Positions 49,367-61,601 of a stretch of 64,000 bases of DNA are shown piece after piece. The DNA lies in the NCBI GenBank assembly GCA_027943335.1, contig BSBK01000764.1:558001-622000 (forward strand). The letters are read 5' to 3'. The stretch is from Chamaecyparis obtusa (Eukaryota > Streptophyta > Pinopsida > Cupressales > Cupressaceae). The notes beneath the pieces were generated by a model. It did no database searches. It saw nothing but the letters and a program-made list of their open reading frames with translations, and was not told the origin of the DNA. Position numbers and translations under genes: made by a program. Every line of letters starts with the position of its first letter. Position 1 is the first letter of the stretch.

Positions 49367-52300
49367 ATGGCTTCTTCATCATCTGTTGTAGCTAAGAAGA
49401 AATTGAAGAAATTGTTCAATGTACAACTTGTGAGGAATGATGCATGCAAACCGCAAAAATTCCAAGCCGTTCCTAAGAGTGCAATTATGGGAGATCTCAC
49501 GGGTGCTCTATCATCTATTCCTCCTAATTTTTTGATGATCAATGATGTACACACATGTTATATGTGCAAGATTGGAGAGATAGGAAACTATGAGCTTAGA
49601 GAATCTTATGACAAACTTTACAATAACGGGGTGTTAAAGGCTGAACACTAGAAGGTTGCCAAGCAAGGGTTGGTGCATGCCCTTGACTTCCCATAGAACT
49701 TTAAGGTCAAATAGATCAAAATCGTGCTGAGTTATGAACATGACATGAAAATTTGGCTAGAGGATGGACCAGTGAAGATAAAAAAGGAGATGATACACTG
49801 AGTAATTGGCTATCCTAGTCTTACAAGGAAGAAGACTATGAGATGTCAAAGAAAGGAGAAAATACAAGCCAATACCCAGATGGTATGGAATAAAAGAGGG
49901 ATGACCATTTCAACAATCATTGATCTAGAAATTGACTTTCTAGTAAGGGTGATTGCACATAAGTTTTATCAATCCAATAGGCTAGATAATGTTTTGTGTG
50001 TAGCTGTGGACCAAACTTGGAAGATGGTAAAGAAAAATCACACCTATGATCTTGCCGAGCTACAACTGACACAACTTGCTGAGAACCTCACTTCTATTAG
50101 GAAAGAGAAGAATTCAATGTGTAAGTTTGGTTCTCTACTCGTCTGTTTATTTTTCTATGTACATAATAGTTTTCCTACTATTGGAGATGTTGTATGGGAT
50201 AAGAACCGACCTATCACTCTACAAATAAATGAATTTATTAATTAGATAGGAGATAACTTTGAGAGTGTAATGGATAGTTATTTTGTGGAGTTTAAGAAGA
50301 AAATGAGGAAAAGGAGTAGGATCCCAAAATCACTAGTAGAAAAGTATTATAATGACATATGTTTCCTAGTTGATACTGACTTCACATATGCACAAATAGT
50401 TATACCGAGGGTATTATGGCTTAGGCCATTACCTTATGAAGTGAATATAGATGAGACAACAACAACAATTACAACCCTATTAGAAGAGGAAATAGATAGC
50501 AAAGAAAATTCTTTTGGGACATATGAAGAGGTAAAGTCCAAAGTAACCATGGGACTGAAATCTGCAACCATGGAAAGAAAAAGAAAGAAGATAGTGAAAA
50601 ACCTAGAAAAGATGCTAGGAGAAGGTGAAGAGGAAGATGCACCTCTTGCATTGACACAAGGGTTAGGAGAATACAAGTCAAGTGAATCGAAAGAGAATGA
50701 AGAGGAGGAGACTGTAGTCACTAAGAAAGGCAAGAAGGTGTTAGTTTCTGAGCCTATTAAGAAATAAATGTAGAAACCATAGCCCACTCCTCCTATAGTA
50801 CTTAGACCTAGAACTAGAGAAGCTTCTACTATTCCAGCTATTGAGCCACAAAAGAAGACCCCTACATCAGAGAAGAGGAAACCAGTTCAGGCTAAGGTTG
50901 TATCGAGCAATATAAGGAAGAAACCAAGAAGAAAGTTAATCTTGGAAAAAGATGATGATGATGAGGAAACCGATACATATGAGAATATTAAGAAGGCTGC
51001 ACCATCTCAAAGGAAGCAATTGACTGTCGATGAGATATGCCACAACATCAAGAGCACTGCTAGGTTAGCAAGCTTCAAAAAAATCAAATTTAAGAAATTG
51101 AGCATTAAGGATAAAGAGAGAGTGGAAGAAGCTATGCTTGAGATGCTTTGTACATTCAAGATGACACCATTCTACATGGGGAACCTTATTCTTAAAGAAT
51201 TATATAAGAGGATAGCTTAGAAATGGGAGTATGCCTTGATGACCAAGAAACAAATAAGGGAGAGCACTCTAGCTCAAGTCATGCCAGACTTATCCCTTGA
51301 TTACATCAAGTAGTACATGGAGAAGTATAGAAATAGATTTGTTCCCAAGCTTTGAGCATACTCCATTCTACAAAACAAGGTTGAAGAAATTGTGCAACAG
51401 AGCACAAGGTTGTGGAAAATTATTTTTGGACTTATAGTTGACAAGAGTGCACAACCGAGTGGAGATACATCCAGTAAAGAAGAATTGGACAATAAGGAGG
51501 ATATTAAGGAGCCATAGACTGAAAAGGAAACATGGCAGAAGGCCAAAGCCAGTGAATCAAAGGATGTGATCACTATTGTGGATATCACTGAGGATACCCC
51601 AGTAAAAATAGATGTGTTAACTAAGGAGGAAATTCAAAAGCAAATACAAGTTGAGGAGGCCTCAGATAAGTTTCTACCAAGCACCAATCCAGTACTAATC
51701 CAAGTACAAGATTATCCATGGATTTAGAGTACATCAATTGTTGACACAACACCAGTTAGCCCCCATAAGATCATAGTTAAAATTCAAGCCTCATAGAGTA
51801 CTAGTGTGGAGAAACATGACAAGTCAACAATTACACCTGAGATTACACTTGTCGAGGAGAAATAGAAAGAGAAAAATGAGAAGATTCTTAAAGAGAAAGA
51901 AGATAAGTCTATATTAGTTGTGATAAGTCCTCATGTGTAAGATAAGGAAAATAAAAAGACTAAGGAAAAGAAAGAAATAGAAAAACCAGAGCCTAAGGAA
52001 CAAGAGGCAATAAAAGCTCTTATACAAATGTTGAGTGGAAACACATCGAGGAAGAAAACAAAAAAGAAGAAGGAGAAATCTCCTTCCACACAGGTGACAC
52101 TCGACGAAGTCATAGTGATTCCTAAGTTGGAAACTGATAATTTGACCTATAAACAGATGCAAATCTTGTAGGATCTTTTGAAGAAGAAGAGAAAAAAAGA
52201 AGAGCTGAGAAGAGAGAACCAACAAAAGAAAGTATTGCATGAGATCAAAAGTATTTTCATTGATGCTTTTGAAATGGATGATGTAATTAGATCCACACCT

Positions 52301-52984
52301 ATTTTGGAACAACTTGTACATATTGTCAAGAAGGAAAATGATGATGATAGTGAGGAAAATGATAAGCTATTATAGTGGTCTGAGAGAAAGTTTGAGACCA
52401 AGGTACTTGACAAGGTTTCAACTGACATTTCAGTTAAACGGGTAGAACTTTCTACCTTAGTAACAAATTTAGAAGAAGTTGTGTAGAATGCCCATTCTCT
52501 GTACAATAAATTATGCAATGTTCAAGAGTTTACTAAAGAAAATAAAGATTTGATAGACAAATTGCAGTTAGACTTAAAGTCTACAAGACATTCACTGAGC
52601 ATGGATGCAAGTTCCAGCTCCATAGATTTTACCAAATTACTACATGCATAAGGTAGATTAGCCAAATTGGTGGCTAATGATGGAAAAATAAGGGCTAGAC
52701 TAATTTCAATACAAACAATGTTGACACCTCATCTCGAGGTTATGCAAAAGGAGTTAGTCACGACAAAATCATTAGTGTAGAAAGATCCTCATCTTTATAT
52801 TTCTGAGAGCCTAGTTGAGATAGTAGCTAAGCTAGAAATAAAGTCACAAGTTTTGGAGTTTGTAAGGTCTGGTTGGAACAATGCATTAGCTATGGTAATG
52901 CAACTTCATAAACCATTTTTGGACAAGTATTTCAAAACCCCTACACCCCAAGAACTTCAAGTGAAAAAAACAAGGGGGAAATGA
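49367..52984 (+). pseudogene. Element G ORF2: large novel protein, ~1,205 codons
   Basis: ATG 49367 (MASSSSVVAKKKLKK). It follows D and E through the conserved domain: INDVHTCYMCKIGEIGNYEL, HKFYQSNRLDNVLC, CKFGSLLVCLFFYVHNSFP, RPITLQINEFIN, RSRIPKSLVEKYYNDICF, FGTYEEVKSKVTMG. A Lys/Arg-rich linker (RKKPRRKLILEKDD), SIKDKERVEEAMLEML, acidic regions, a second Lys-rich block with TLDEVIVIPK, and a coiled-coil C terminus follow, ending before TGA 52982-52984. About a dozen in-frame stops, mostly TAG, several at expected Trp positions. The middle and C-terminal parts are less similar to D and E than the N-terminal domain is. Confidence 0.8.
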
Positions 52985-53307
52985 CATGACATAATATTAA
53001 AGGTTAAAAGGGGAAACAACATGACATAATAGGATATGAAAGAGGAAATGACAAGGGGAATCACAGAGTTCAGAAAAGAAGAAACATAGGAATGAACATA
53101 GTGGAACCAATGGTATGACATACTATTTTTGTAAATGTATATATTTGGTTGTATGTCAAACAAGTCTTATGTACATATATGTGTAGAATATTTTGAAGAC
53201 TGAGTCAAAGTCTTAGGGGGAGTATTCATATAGGAGTTTTTCATATTACTAAGTACTCATGTAATATAATGTAAAATATCATGACAAAGTGTTTTTGCCA
53301 CTAATTT
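52985..53307 (+). other. Element G 3' spacer with repeated purine tracts
   Basis: Non-coding. AAGGGGAAA-type tracts at 52971-52983, 53008-53016 and 53054-53060, with GGGGGAG at 53216-53222. Repeats of GACATGACATAATA occur near 52981-53030. Confidence 0.6.
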
Positions 53308-53320
53308 CAAAGGGGGAGAT
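53308..53320 (+). other. Element G polypurine tract
   Basis: CAAAGGGGGAGAT abuts the TGTTGATCCC start of the 3' LTR. Confidence 0.9.
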
Positions 53321-54544
53321 TGTTGATCCCTAAGTTCTGTTGTCTATTAGTGTCTTACACTTAGTCATTTTCTAGGCAATGTTGGTCGGTCATCACTGAG
53401 ACTAAGTCATCATGTATAGGCTAAGTTAAGTATAGACTTGTATATTGTACATTTACCGAGTAGTAGTTACTATCGAGCAAGTCAGAGGTCACCGAGTACT
53501 TCAGTAATAGTTGAGCAAGCTTTTGTCAAGTTGTGTAGATATGTCAGTATCGAGCACCAGTAAAAGAAGAACAATCAGTGTCGAGTGCCAAAGATTTCAA
53601 ATGCCGAATAAGCCAAATTTGATATATGTGTTTGTAATGGCACAAATAATTAGGTAAACCATTTTGGCTGACATCTACATTATATTTATTATTTGTTGAG
53701 GAAATCACGGAGGTGATTATGCCTTAAATTTATAATCATTGATCCCTATGTAATCTATGGAACCAATCAGAATTAGGGAATGCTTAAGAGACATAAGTAG
53801 ACAATCTAGATTGTTGATATTGATTCATGGAGCTGATCTATTATTTATATAAGATGAGATCCAAACCCTAAAATGTAGTACAAGAGAAGAGTATGAAGGG
53901 GATTTCATACGTGTAGAATAGAGAAGTGTTTTAATTATCAGAAGTAGAGACCAGTGACCGAGAACAGCAGTGAAGGACAAAACAAAGATATATTCGATGG
54001 AGATAAAATCTATATTAGAAGGAGAAGATATATTATCAACATTATAGTGAAAACTAAAGGATCGGGTACTGAATCATTCTAACAGGTGAACCAGGGAGAA
54101 TCTCTTAACATAGTGGTTTTAACAAACCCAAGTAAATCTCTTAGCTCTGAGTGCTTACTTTGTTGTAAGTTTAAATCCTTTTTCAAGGTAGATTGTATAA
54201 GTCTTAAAGCTCTTAGCAGGGAAGACCCCTCACGAGGTAGATCATTATTTTATGATCAAACTTTGTAGCCCTAACATGCAAACTTTAATACTATAGTAGT
54301 GAAGATTTGTGGGTGTCATCCCCACTCTAGTTTTACCTTTCAAGGGTTTTTGGGTAACCTAAATCATTGTGTTATGTTTCATTTTCATGGATGAAGATTA
54401 GGATGTTATATCTATTTCAATATTGAATTTGATGTTTGTGTTATGAAAGTAAGTTTATGTCAAAATGGAATTATTGGTAGATATCTGATTCACCCCCCCC
54501 CCCCCACTCTCATTATCTCATTTTTCCATTATAGATTTCCAACA
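53321..54544 (+). repeat. Element G 3' LTR
   Basis: 1,224 bp, ends TTCCAACA before the duplicated TATCA. The C-rich block is expanded here to a run of 13 C (54493-54505), against 7 in the 5' copy. Confidence 0.93.
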
Positions 54545-54733
54545 TATCATTGTCATGTTATGTTCATGTCTATCTCTCAGTTGATCAATAGCCAAAGGTC
54601 CAGTTGGATGGATGTAAGCATTGTCTAGGTGAAATATTGTAGATTCTCTGATTCCAGATATATGCAACCTCATTCTTCTTTTCCATGTTGAGAATTGTTC
54701 TTTGTTCAGCTTTGGCACCTCTCTCTTATACAT
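54545..54733 (-). pseudogene. Element F gag N-terminus
   Basis: ATG 54733 on minus (MYKREVPKLNKEQFSTWKR) opens the gag of F, 49 nt after its PBS. It contains the block LAIDQLRDRHEHNMTM and is cut by G right after that. It continues at 46180. Confidence 0.9.
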
Positions 54734-54782
54734 CTTGTGATATTTAGCTCAAGTCCTTCAAACTTCCTTTCCAAGCACACAA

Positions 54783-54794
54783 GCTCTGATACCA
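54783..54794 (-). other. Element F primer-binding site (initiator Met tRNA)
   Basis: The minus strand reads TGGTATCAGAGC, two bases inside the 5' LTR. Confidence 0.93.
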
Positions 54795-54796
54795 AT

Positions 54797-56314
54797 TGTT
54801 AGATAACTGAGAGGGGGGGTGAATCAGTTAGTTCCAGTCATCCTACAGTCCTAAACTCCCAGATGTATATGATCAAATTTTTTTTTAAAAATAATCAACT
54901 CGGTAAGATAGCAATAATAACTTTTTGTTCATTTACCGAATACCAGTAAATTCTACATTGTATTTACCGATTAATTTCCAAATATGAAATGTGTAAAGTA
55001 AAATAACAATCCAATCACATAAAATACACATAACACAGATTTTAATGTGGAAACCTTGCTAAGGGAAAAACCACTTCAGACCAGTAACCCAAAATATTTC
55101 ACTCTTCTGAAGTGAGCTCCATTAGGAGCCAACCCTATTAAAGGTTACAAAACACATTGTGAGGTGTGACCTAGTTAAAGAATTTATCACTAATAGTTAA
55201 CTCTTGACCAACATTCACTATGGGGTCAACAAGAAAACCAACAACATTCCTTGAATGCCATATTGAAATACAAATTAGACTGTTAAGTCCACTCAGTTAA
55301 GAGATTTAGCTGTAATAATGGTTAAACTAATACAGTAATGATCTGATTCAAATAAAACTTAGATTGCAGATATTGAGATCTATGCTAAGCTCAAAATACC
55401 TCCTCTGATCAATAATCACTTCAATCATTCATATGCTTCAACTCATTCAACTTGGTGAATAATACCCTGACGCTTGGTAATGCCTGTAGTTTTGCTCAGT
55501 TCTGTCTGTAACCAATTTGATCAATAGTGCATGAAAATAGTCCTTTCACGTGATTTCTCCTACAGTGTCAATAAGCCCAGACTCAATAAAGAATCTCATG
55601 TCTCTTTAAATAGACATCATAAACTATTTTCTTCTCATCCATTAGATTTTGCCTCTTAATCTCCATCGTTCATTTTGTCACTTCAAGCTTCCTCGATAGA
55701 TGTGTCCATAACATGTTTCATCCTTCTCCATTCAATCAATCTTGAATTTTTTCAACCACTAGATCATCATAACAAGCTTTATCTTTTACCTTAGAATCAT
55801 AAGCAATTTTCCATATCATCAATTCAGTTGGTTGTTATAAACTTTAATTATTTCTCTCACTCAGTCAATACAGAATGTGTCAGTGAATACCTACTCGATT
55901 ATTACTGTTACTCGATATACACTGCACTGGCTCAGTGTTTACAAAAATCTTCAATTACCGACCACATTAACTTGTTCAGTTCTGATCTTCAATACATAAC
56001 AAAATCATGTAATATAATCAAGTCAACACCATGATGCCATAGACTCATCAATAAGTTACCCAATGTATACCTTAGCCATATCTTCCATATCTTTCTCATC
56101 TTCATGTGGATATCTCTTTCCTTTATCATTTTCTTTCTTTAAATGTTTGTAACCATCATGATAAGTATAGTCAAAACTAGTTGACATCAATGACAATACA
56201 TATTGACTGATTTAATTGGCTTAGATATCACTTTAGTAGCTTGGTGATCTGTAATCACTATCTTTCACTTGTCCATTCAGTTCATCAAGATATTCAATCA
56301 GTTGTAGGTTACCA
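54797..56314 (-). repeat. Element F 5' LTR
   Basis: 1,518 bp, partner of 40178-41690; on plus starts TGTTAGATAACTGAGAGG and ends GGTTACCA. Candidate TATA (minus TATTTAAAGAGAC) near 55600-55612. Confidence 0.91.
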
Positions 56315-59079
56315 CGGCTATCATGCAAATCAGTGAATTTATTCAAGGTCTAGGGCAAAATTTTGTCAGTGTCATGGATATTTATTTTGAACAATTTAAG
56401 GAAAGAATGCATCAAAGGAGCAGGATACCAGGTCAGCTAGTAGAAAAAAATAAGGATGATATCCACTTCCTAGTGGACATCGAATCCACATTGATCAAGG
56501 AAGTTGAACCAAGGACTACTTGGTTACACCCTATGGGCTATGAATTAGATATTGACCAAGCTTCTAAGTCAATACAGGCATTTTTGGCTGACCTCATAGA
56601 TCCAAAGGCAACTAGGTTTGGTACCTATGAAGAGGCCAAACTAAGAATACAGATGGATCTATTCAGAGTAAAATTTAGAAGAAAATCCAAGAAGATGATG
56701 GAAACCTTGATAGAACAGTTTGGAGATGAAGAAAAAGAAGAAGAGACATCAACAACTAGTCTTATTGAAGAAGAAACTAAGGAAAAGTTACTTATAGGGC
56801 AAAAGTGAACATGATGAGGAGGAGACCGAGTCAGATAAAGATATCCAAGTTGCACCGATCAAGGCCACAAAGAAGAGAAAACAAGTAGAAGCATTGACAA
56901 GGTCCTCAAAAACTTCTTCTCCACCCCTGAAGAAAGGAATAGTAAAAATATCAAGGTCAACTCCTACCAAAATGTATCAGAATAAAAATAGCGGTACCCA
57001 AATCACCTCCAAGAAACCTAAAAAGAGGAGAAGATTAATTAGAGCTAAAGATGATATTGATGAAGAAGATGATCAAGGCAAATTTAAAGTTGATGTAAAT
57101 AAAAGTCAAATGGTAGATGAGTTAGAAAATAGAATAAAGGAAATAGGGAGTCTGACTCACTCTAAGTTAAGTCGGTATGTATATATGACTACCGAGGATC
57201 AGGAAAAAGTTGAAGAAGAAATCATAAAAATGATGATTAAGTTTAGAAGAGTGCCTATTGAATTTTCTAGGTATGTTCCTAAAGAGATATATGAGAAAGT
57301 TTTAGCCAAGTGGACATATGCCCTGCACACTAAGAAGAAAATGAGGGAACATTCATTGATTTTGGCTATTCCTACTCTATCAATTCTCGAGATAGAAGAA
57401 TTGATGAAACAATACTCTAAATAGTTTCTAATGAAGGGTAGAGCCCTTGACATATTGGCAGACAAACTTGAAGATGTTGATGAAAACAACAAGCTTCTAT
57501 GGACCACAATTTTGAAAGCCCAAGAAGAATCTGATCAACTGGTATTGGCTATCATTCTCGAGAAGAAGAACACAAAGAAATGTAAAGGAGTTCACTCAGA
57601 TGATGCAGACTTAGCCACCAAGGAGACAATCGACTTATCCGATACCGAGATAGCAGATGACACCATTGCTATTGGTTTTTACTTGGCCGGATATAATGAA
57701 GAACATAGACAAGATGCTCTTGAACAATTAGTAACACCAAGAAAAATGAGGTTTTAATTGAGGACATCACCAATGGAGATCCTGATGATATAAATGATGA
57801 TGAGGATATTAGCACTGCTGTAGAAACCACCGAGGAGAATGTATCTAGTGAGGCATTAATAGGTGAAATTCTAGCTGACTTACCTATATTGGTACAAGTA
57901 GTTGAAATTGTAACACAGAAGGAACCTGAAGGCTCAACCCCTGAGCAACAAAAGGATACACCTGAGGGGTAGGGTACAACAAAGAATAAAGAATCAAATG
58001 AGCTTGAGAATAAAGAGGTAGAAACAAAAGCACTAGAAGAGGATAAACCTATAGAATTATCTATAGTAGACACCACAATAGATGCCCAAGGACAAGCCAC
58101 CGAGACATCGGTCACCGGGAAATCTAAGGAAGAAAGTGTGTCTACCGAGTCATAAAAGCCAAATCCAGAGACTAAAGCTCTAGTTCCTTACACCCAATCA
58201 CCTACATAAGAGAAGAAGAAGAAGAAACATGGTAAGGGTCCTATCACACTTGATGAAGTTATTGAGATTCCCAAATGTGACCCTATGACATTAGACCCAA
58301 AAGCATTGAGAAGATATGGGGAATTGTGCACAAGGAAGGCTGCACAAGAGAAAATGAAGAAGGAGAGTAAACACGAACAAATTTTGGAGGAAGTTAGAGA
58401 TATTCTACTACAAATAGTCCCCGACATCAATGTTGATGAGGAAACTCCCATCATTGATCAACTTGCAACTCTAACTGGACACATAAATGCCCTCGATGTA
58501 GATGCTAAGAAAAGAATTGAGGAGCAGGCAGAAGCAAAGATTCAATCCAAATTAGCAGAGAAAATAAGCCAGGAAGTGGCAATAAATAAGGTCAAGCTAT
58601 CAAAGGTTGTTATGGAGCTTAAAACCATCATTCAGAAGATAATTCAAATTTTGTACAAGTTATGTACTATGAACCAATTCACTACCAAGATTAGTGAAAA
58701 TCTCAAGAAACTTGATGAAGAAATAAAGGTCAGTGCACATAATTCTTTAACTGAGCCCAATGCTTTTCATAAGCATTTTTCCAAGGTTCAAGAACTTCAA
58801 CGATAAAGGATAGATTTGAGGAAGCGAGAAGACACAATAAGGGAAAAAATTTCCCAGCTTCAAGCTATGTTGATTCCCCATCTTAAAATAATGGAGAAAC
58901 ATGTTAATAAGGCAAAGAATTTAGTTGCCACCTCAGAAATTTATGTACTGGAAAACATTTTTGACATGCATGCACAAGTTGGTTTAGAGCACATTTGTCT
59001 TGAGAACCTGAAAGAGGAATGGGAAAACCTCTTGGATTCACTCAAGAAAACCCATCAACATATTTTTGATAAGTTGTAA
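56315..59079 (+). pseudogene. Element E ORF2, C-terminal part
   Basis: Resumes at IMQISEFIQGLGQNF (~56320) and runs through MHQRSRIPGQLVEKNKDDI, EPRTTWLHPMGYELD, FGTYEEAKLRIQMD, a Lys/Arg patch (SKKPKKRRRLIRAKDD), TEDQEKVEEEIIKMM and KFRRVPIEFSRY. A long acidic region follows, then a Lys-run with ITLDEVIEIPKCD, RRYGELCTRKAAQEKM and a coiled-coil tail ending KKTHQHIFDKL at stop 59077-59079. There are a frameshift near 56806 and several stops. Each block has its counterpart in D at the same relative position. Confidence 0.85.
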
Positions 59080-59253
59080 GTACATTATTTTTGTTTGGCA
59101 TTAATTTCAAATAGGGGGAAAGTCTATGTATATAGATGCCAATATGCTAGTATGTACTTTACACCGAGAGCATGCACAAAGGGGGAGTTAGTATATTTTT
59201 TTGGAGTTTGTATATATTTTCTTTTGGTAGTCGGTACATATACATAAAGTTTT
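59080..59253 (+). other. Element E 3' spacer with repeated PPT-like tracts
   Basis: TTTGGCATTAATTTCAAAT precedes AGGGGGAAAG near 59113-59122, and a second AAAGGGGGAG lies at 59178-59187. The distal box is shared with D, A, C and F. Confidence 0.65.
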
Positions 59254-59268
59254 GCCAAAGGGGGAGAA
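59254..59268 (+). other. Element E polypurine tract
   Basis: GCCAAAGGGGGAGAA abuts the TGTTAATCC start of the 3' LTR. Confidence 0.9.
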
Positions 59269-60488
59269 TGTTAATCCTATTTGAGAATTATTGGTTGTCA
59301 TTAGTATCAATCAGTTATTCAGTCGGTAAAGGTGAAAAATCAGATAGTCGATCAACCATATACAAGCAAGACATAAGGCAAATCTCTAAGTTAACCGAAC
59401 AAGGGTTTCATCGAGTACACTCACTGAGTGCTAGACAATTACTGAGTATCGAACTAGTGGTCACCGAGCATTCATATGAACCGAGCTTCAGTAAATTACC
59501 AAATGAAGAATGCAGTGAACACCGAGTAAAATAGGAAATGACATAGTAATTTGAAATGGCACAAACATCAATGCAACCGGTTCACACTGATCAGGAAAAT
59601 GGTTTACCAGGATTGAGATAGAATTAAATATGGATGTAATCATTAAATTGTTGATGATTCTTATGTAATGTTAGATCTAGGTTATTTTGTTACACCGTTG
59701 ATCTTAGATTTTCTAAGATATTGTAAACCCTAATTAGGTCAAGTTAGTTTTGATATAAAAGTTGTAAAGATGTCATTATGAAAATGTATCATGAAGGAGT
59801 AGCTGCACTAAGGATATCAAGAGATCAGACAAAGGGTTTTTGACAGAAGGTTTGAAATAAGCATTTAGTTTTTCAGAACATACACAAGGCTACCGAGTAG
59901 AACAAAAGGACACATACATCACTATGAGGTGATATCTTTATGGTATATTACAAATCTGAATAAGGAAAGATTAAGTTGCTAATTATAGATACTGTTACAT
60001 TTTAACCATTGTAGAAGATCTAAAATATCCTAATAGAGTGGACTTAACAGTTATAGTTTAAATCTCTTAACCAAGTACACACGTGTATTGTGTTGTTAAA
60101 ATCATTTAACTAGGTAGATCTAGTCGATCTAATTGTTACTCCTAACAGGGTAAGATCATTAGAAGTGATCACAATTTGTATCCTTAATCGACATACTTTG
60201 TTACTGCAGTAGTGAAGATTTGTGGGTGTCATCCCCACCACAATTTTTACCTTCTTACAAGGGTTTCTACAATACCAAAATATCTTTGTTATGAGTATGA
60301 ATTTTCATGAATGGATTATTGTTTAGATTACATGCAAATTATATTTCAATTATTTGAATGTATATTTTAGACAATGGATTCAGTCGGTTAAATGCTATCT
60401 ACACCTACAAAGTTTTTAGTCTTGAAAATTTTTGAAGGTACTAATTTATCCCTCCCCTCTCAATCCTTATCTTTCCATAATGCCAACA
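59269..60488 (+). repeat. Element E 3' LTR
   Basis: 1,220 bp, ends ATGCCAACA. ACCGAG cluster at 59400-59527; TAACA/GGT array near 60028-60150. Confidence 0.9.
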
Positions 60489-61537
60489 TTGGATGACCAG
60501 AGCAAAGGATAAATGATCGATGAGCAGAGTCAAAGCAGATCCTTGAGCGACGGTTCATAAATCTTTGATCAGTAATCAAGGTAGGGGTTGTGATGAATTA
60601 TATTGATTTAGTCATGATTTGGTGACATGTCTTTGTGATTGGAAATGATGATCTAACATGACATTAATCGATGCTAGCATGTGGAGAAGGTTAATCTTGA
60701 TGAAGTCATTGTTGGTCAAAATGTGTTTGACCCCATGTCAGAAAATTCTATGTAAAACTATGTATAGGTTGGCGTGGTCTTATAAATTTATTTTGTAGAT
60801 CGGATTTTGTTTTGTGGGATGTTTGGTTTGAGCAGGATGTTTGGAAGTTAAATTTATTTTAAAATTAGGACTTGATTAAGGTGGTGGACTTATTAGTTCA
60901 TTATCTATTGGATGAAGTTGAAAGTTCTGTGTTGATTGTGTGTTGGAAAAGTGCGGTGGAAAAGAGAAGGTTGTGATCAAACCAAAGTAGAGATAAGTGT
61001 GGTAAGAAGGAATAATGTGTTTCAGTGGATCTGATCAAGAAAAGGTTGTGTTATTTTATAGATCATTCTTTTTTTTATTTCCTAATAGTTACATTAGTCA
61101 AATCCCTTAACAGGGTGGATCCTAGCAGGTCCCTATTGTGAATCCTCTAACAAGGTGACACATTAGCTTGTGTTTTAAGTCCTCTAACAAGGCTACTCTT
61201 AATAGGGTAAAGGTCCTAATAGGCTTGAGGTAAATATCTTAATTGGGTAGCACCTAATAGTGTTGTTGTAAACTCCTAACATGGTTAAGCTCCTCACAAA
61301 GCGTACTTGAGTACATCATTTGGGTACTAATTTCCACTATGGTTTTTTCCTGGCTTGGGTTTCCACAAGATAAAATCTTTGTGTCAAATTTTATGGATGT
61401 GCTTAAGTGTATGAAGGTTTTATTTAATGCTATCAAGTTATTGTTGACTATGTTTGGTTTAAGTTTATGAAATTGGTTTAATTGGTAGATTACTGATTCA
61501 CCCCTCCCCTCTCAGTAATTTGATTTGGGATCTAACA
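60489..61537 (+). repeat. Element H 5' LTR, right piece
   Basis: The remainder of the H LTR after E. It carries a dense array of TAACA/GGT-type units (61084-61290), then CACCCCTCCCCTCTCAG (61499-61515) and ends TCTAACA directly before the PBS. Confidence 0.8.
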
Positions 61538-61539
61538 AT

Positions 61540-61551
61540 TGGTATCAGAGC
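61540..61551 (+). other. Element H primer-binding site (initiator Met tRNA)
   Basis: TGGTATCAGAGC, two bases after the LTR. Confidence 0.93.
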
Positions 61552-61601
61552 ATTGGTCCTCTATTGTGGTGAATCTTAATAGCTTGAGGTAAAGATCCAA
61601 G

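Larger units (their letters stand above)
46181..54544 (+). mobile_element. Element G: pol-less two-ORF element, innermost layer
   Basis: LTRs at 46181-47397 and 53321-54544 start TGTTGATCCC and end TTCCAACA. The target duplication TATCA is perfect (46176-46180 and 54545-54549), and removing G rejoins the gag of F in frame (HNMTM then IEIVSA). PBS and PPT are of the same type as D and E. It encodes the same two proteins but its LTRs and proteins are clearly diverged from D and E, so it is a second family with the same design. A search by eye for RT, integrase and RNase H motifs on both strands found none within G. Confidence 0.94.
40178..56314 (-). mobile_element. Element F: Copia element nested in E and split by G
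   Basis: LTRs at 40178-41690 and 54797-56314. The flanks are CGACT (40173-40177) and CGGCT (56315-56319), one mismatch. Removing F with one flank copy restores ORF2 of E in frame (DRPT then IMQISEFI, which parallels NRPITLQINEFI in G). The gag-pol lies at 54733-42145 on the minus strand, interrupted by G. Without G the element is about 7.8 kb, the size of C, and its proteins closely resemble C. Confidence 0.92.
36091..60488 (+). mobile_element. Element E: pol-less element of the D family, split by F
   Basis: LTRs at 36091-37327 and 59269-60488 share sequence with those of D. The flanks TTGAA(T) and TTGGA(T) are a target duplication with one mismatch, and the first LTR start has decayed from TGTTAATCC to TTTTAATCC. 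ORF1 (37393-38783) is whole; ORF2 is split between 39332-40177 and 56315-59079 by element F. Without F the element is about 8.3 kb, the size of D. No pol motif occurs in E itself. Confidence 0.88.

Noticed and set aside
40178..56314. Reading the pol motifs at 42-45 kb as belonging to element E
   Set aside because: They are on the opposite strand, between their own LTR pair with their own PBS and target duplication; they belong to nested element F.
57669..58115. 148-codon minus-strand frame within element E
   Set aside because: Antisense shadow of the acidic region of E ORF2; Ser/Val-rich composition with no family motif.
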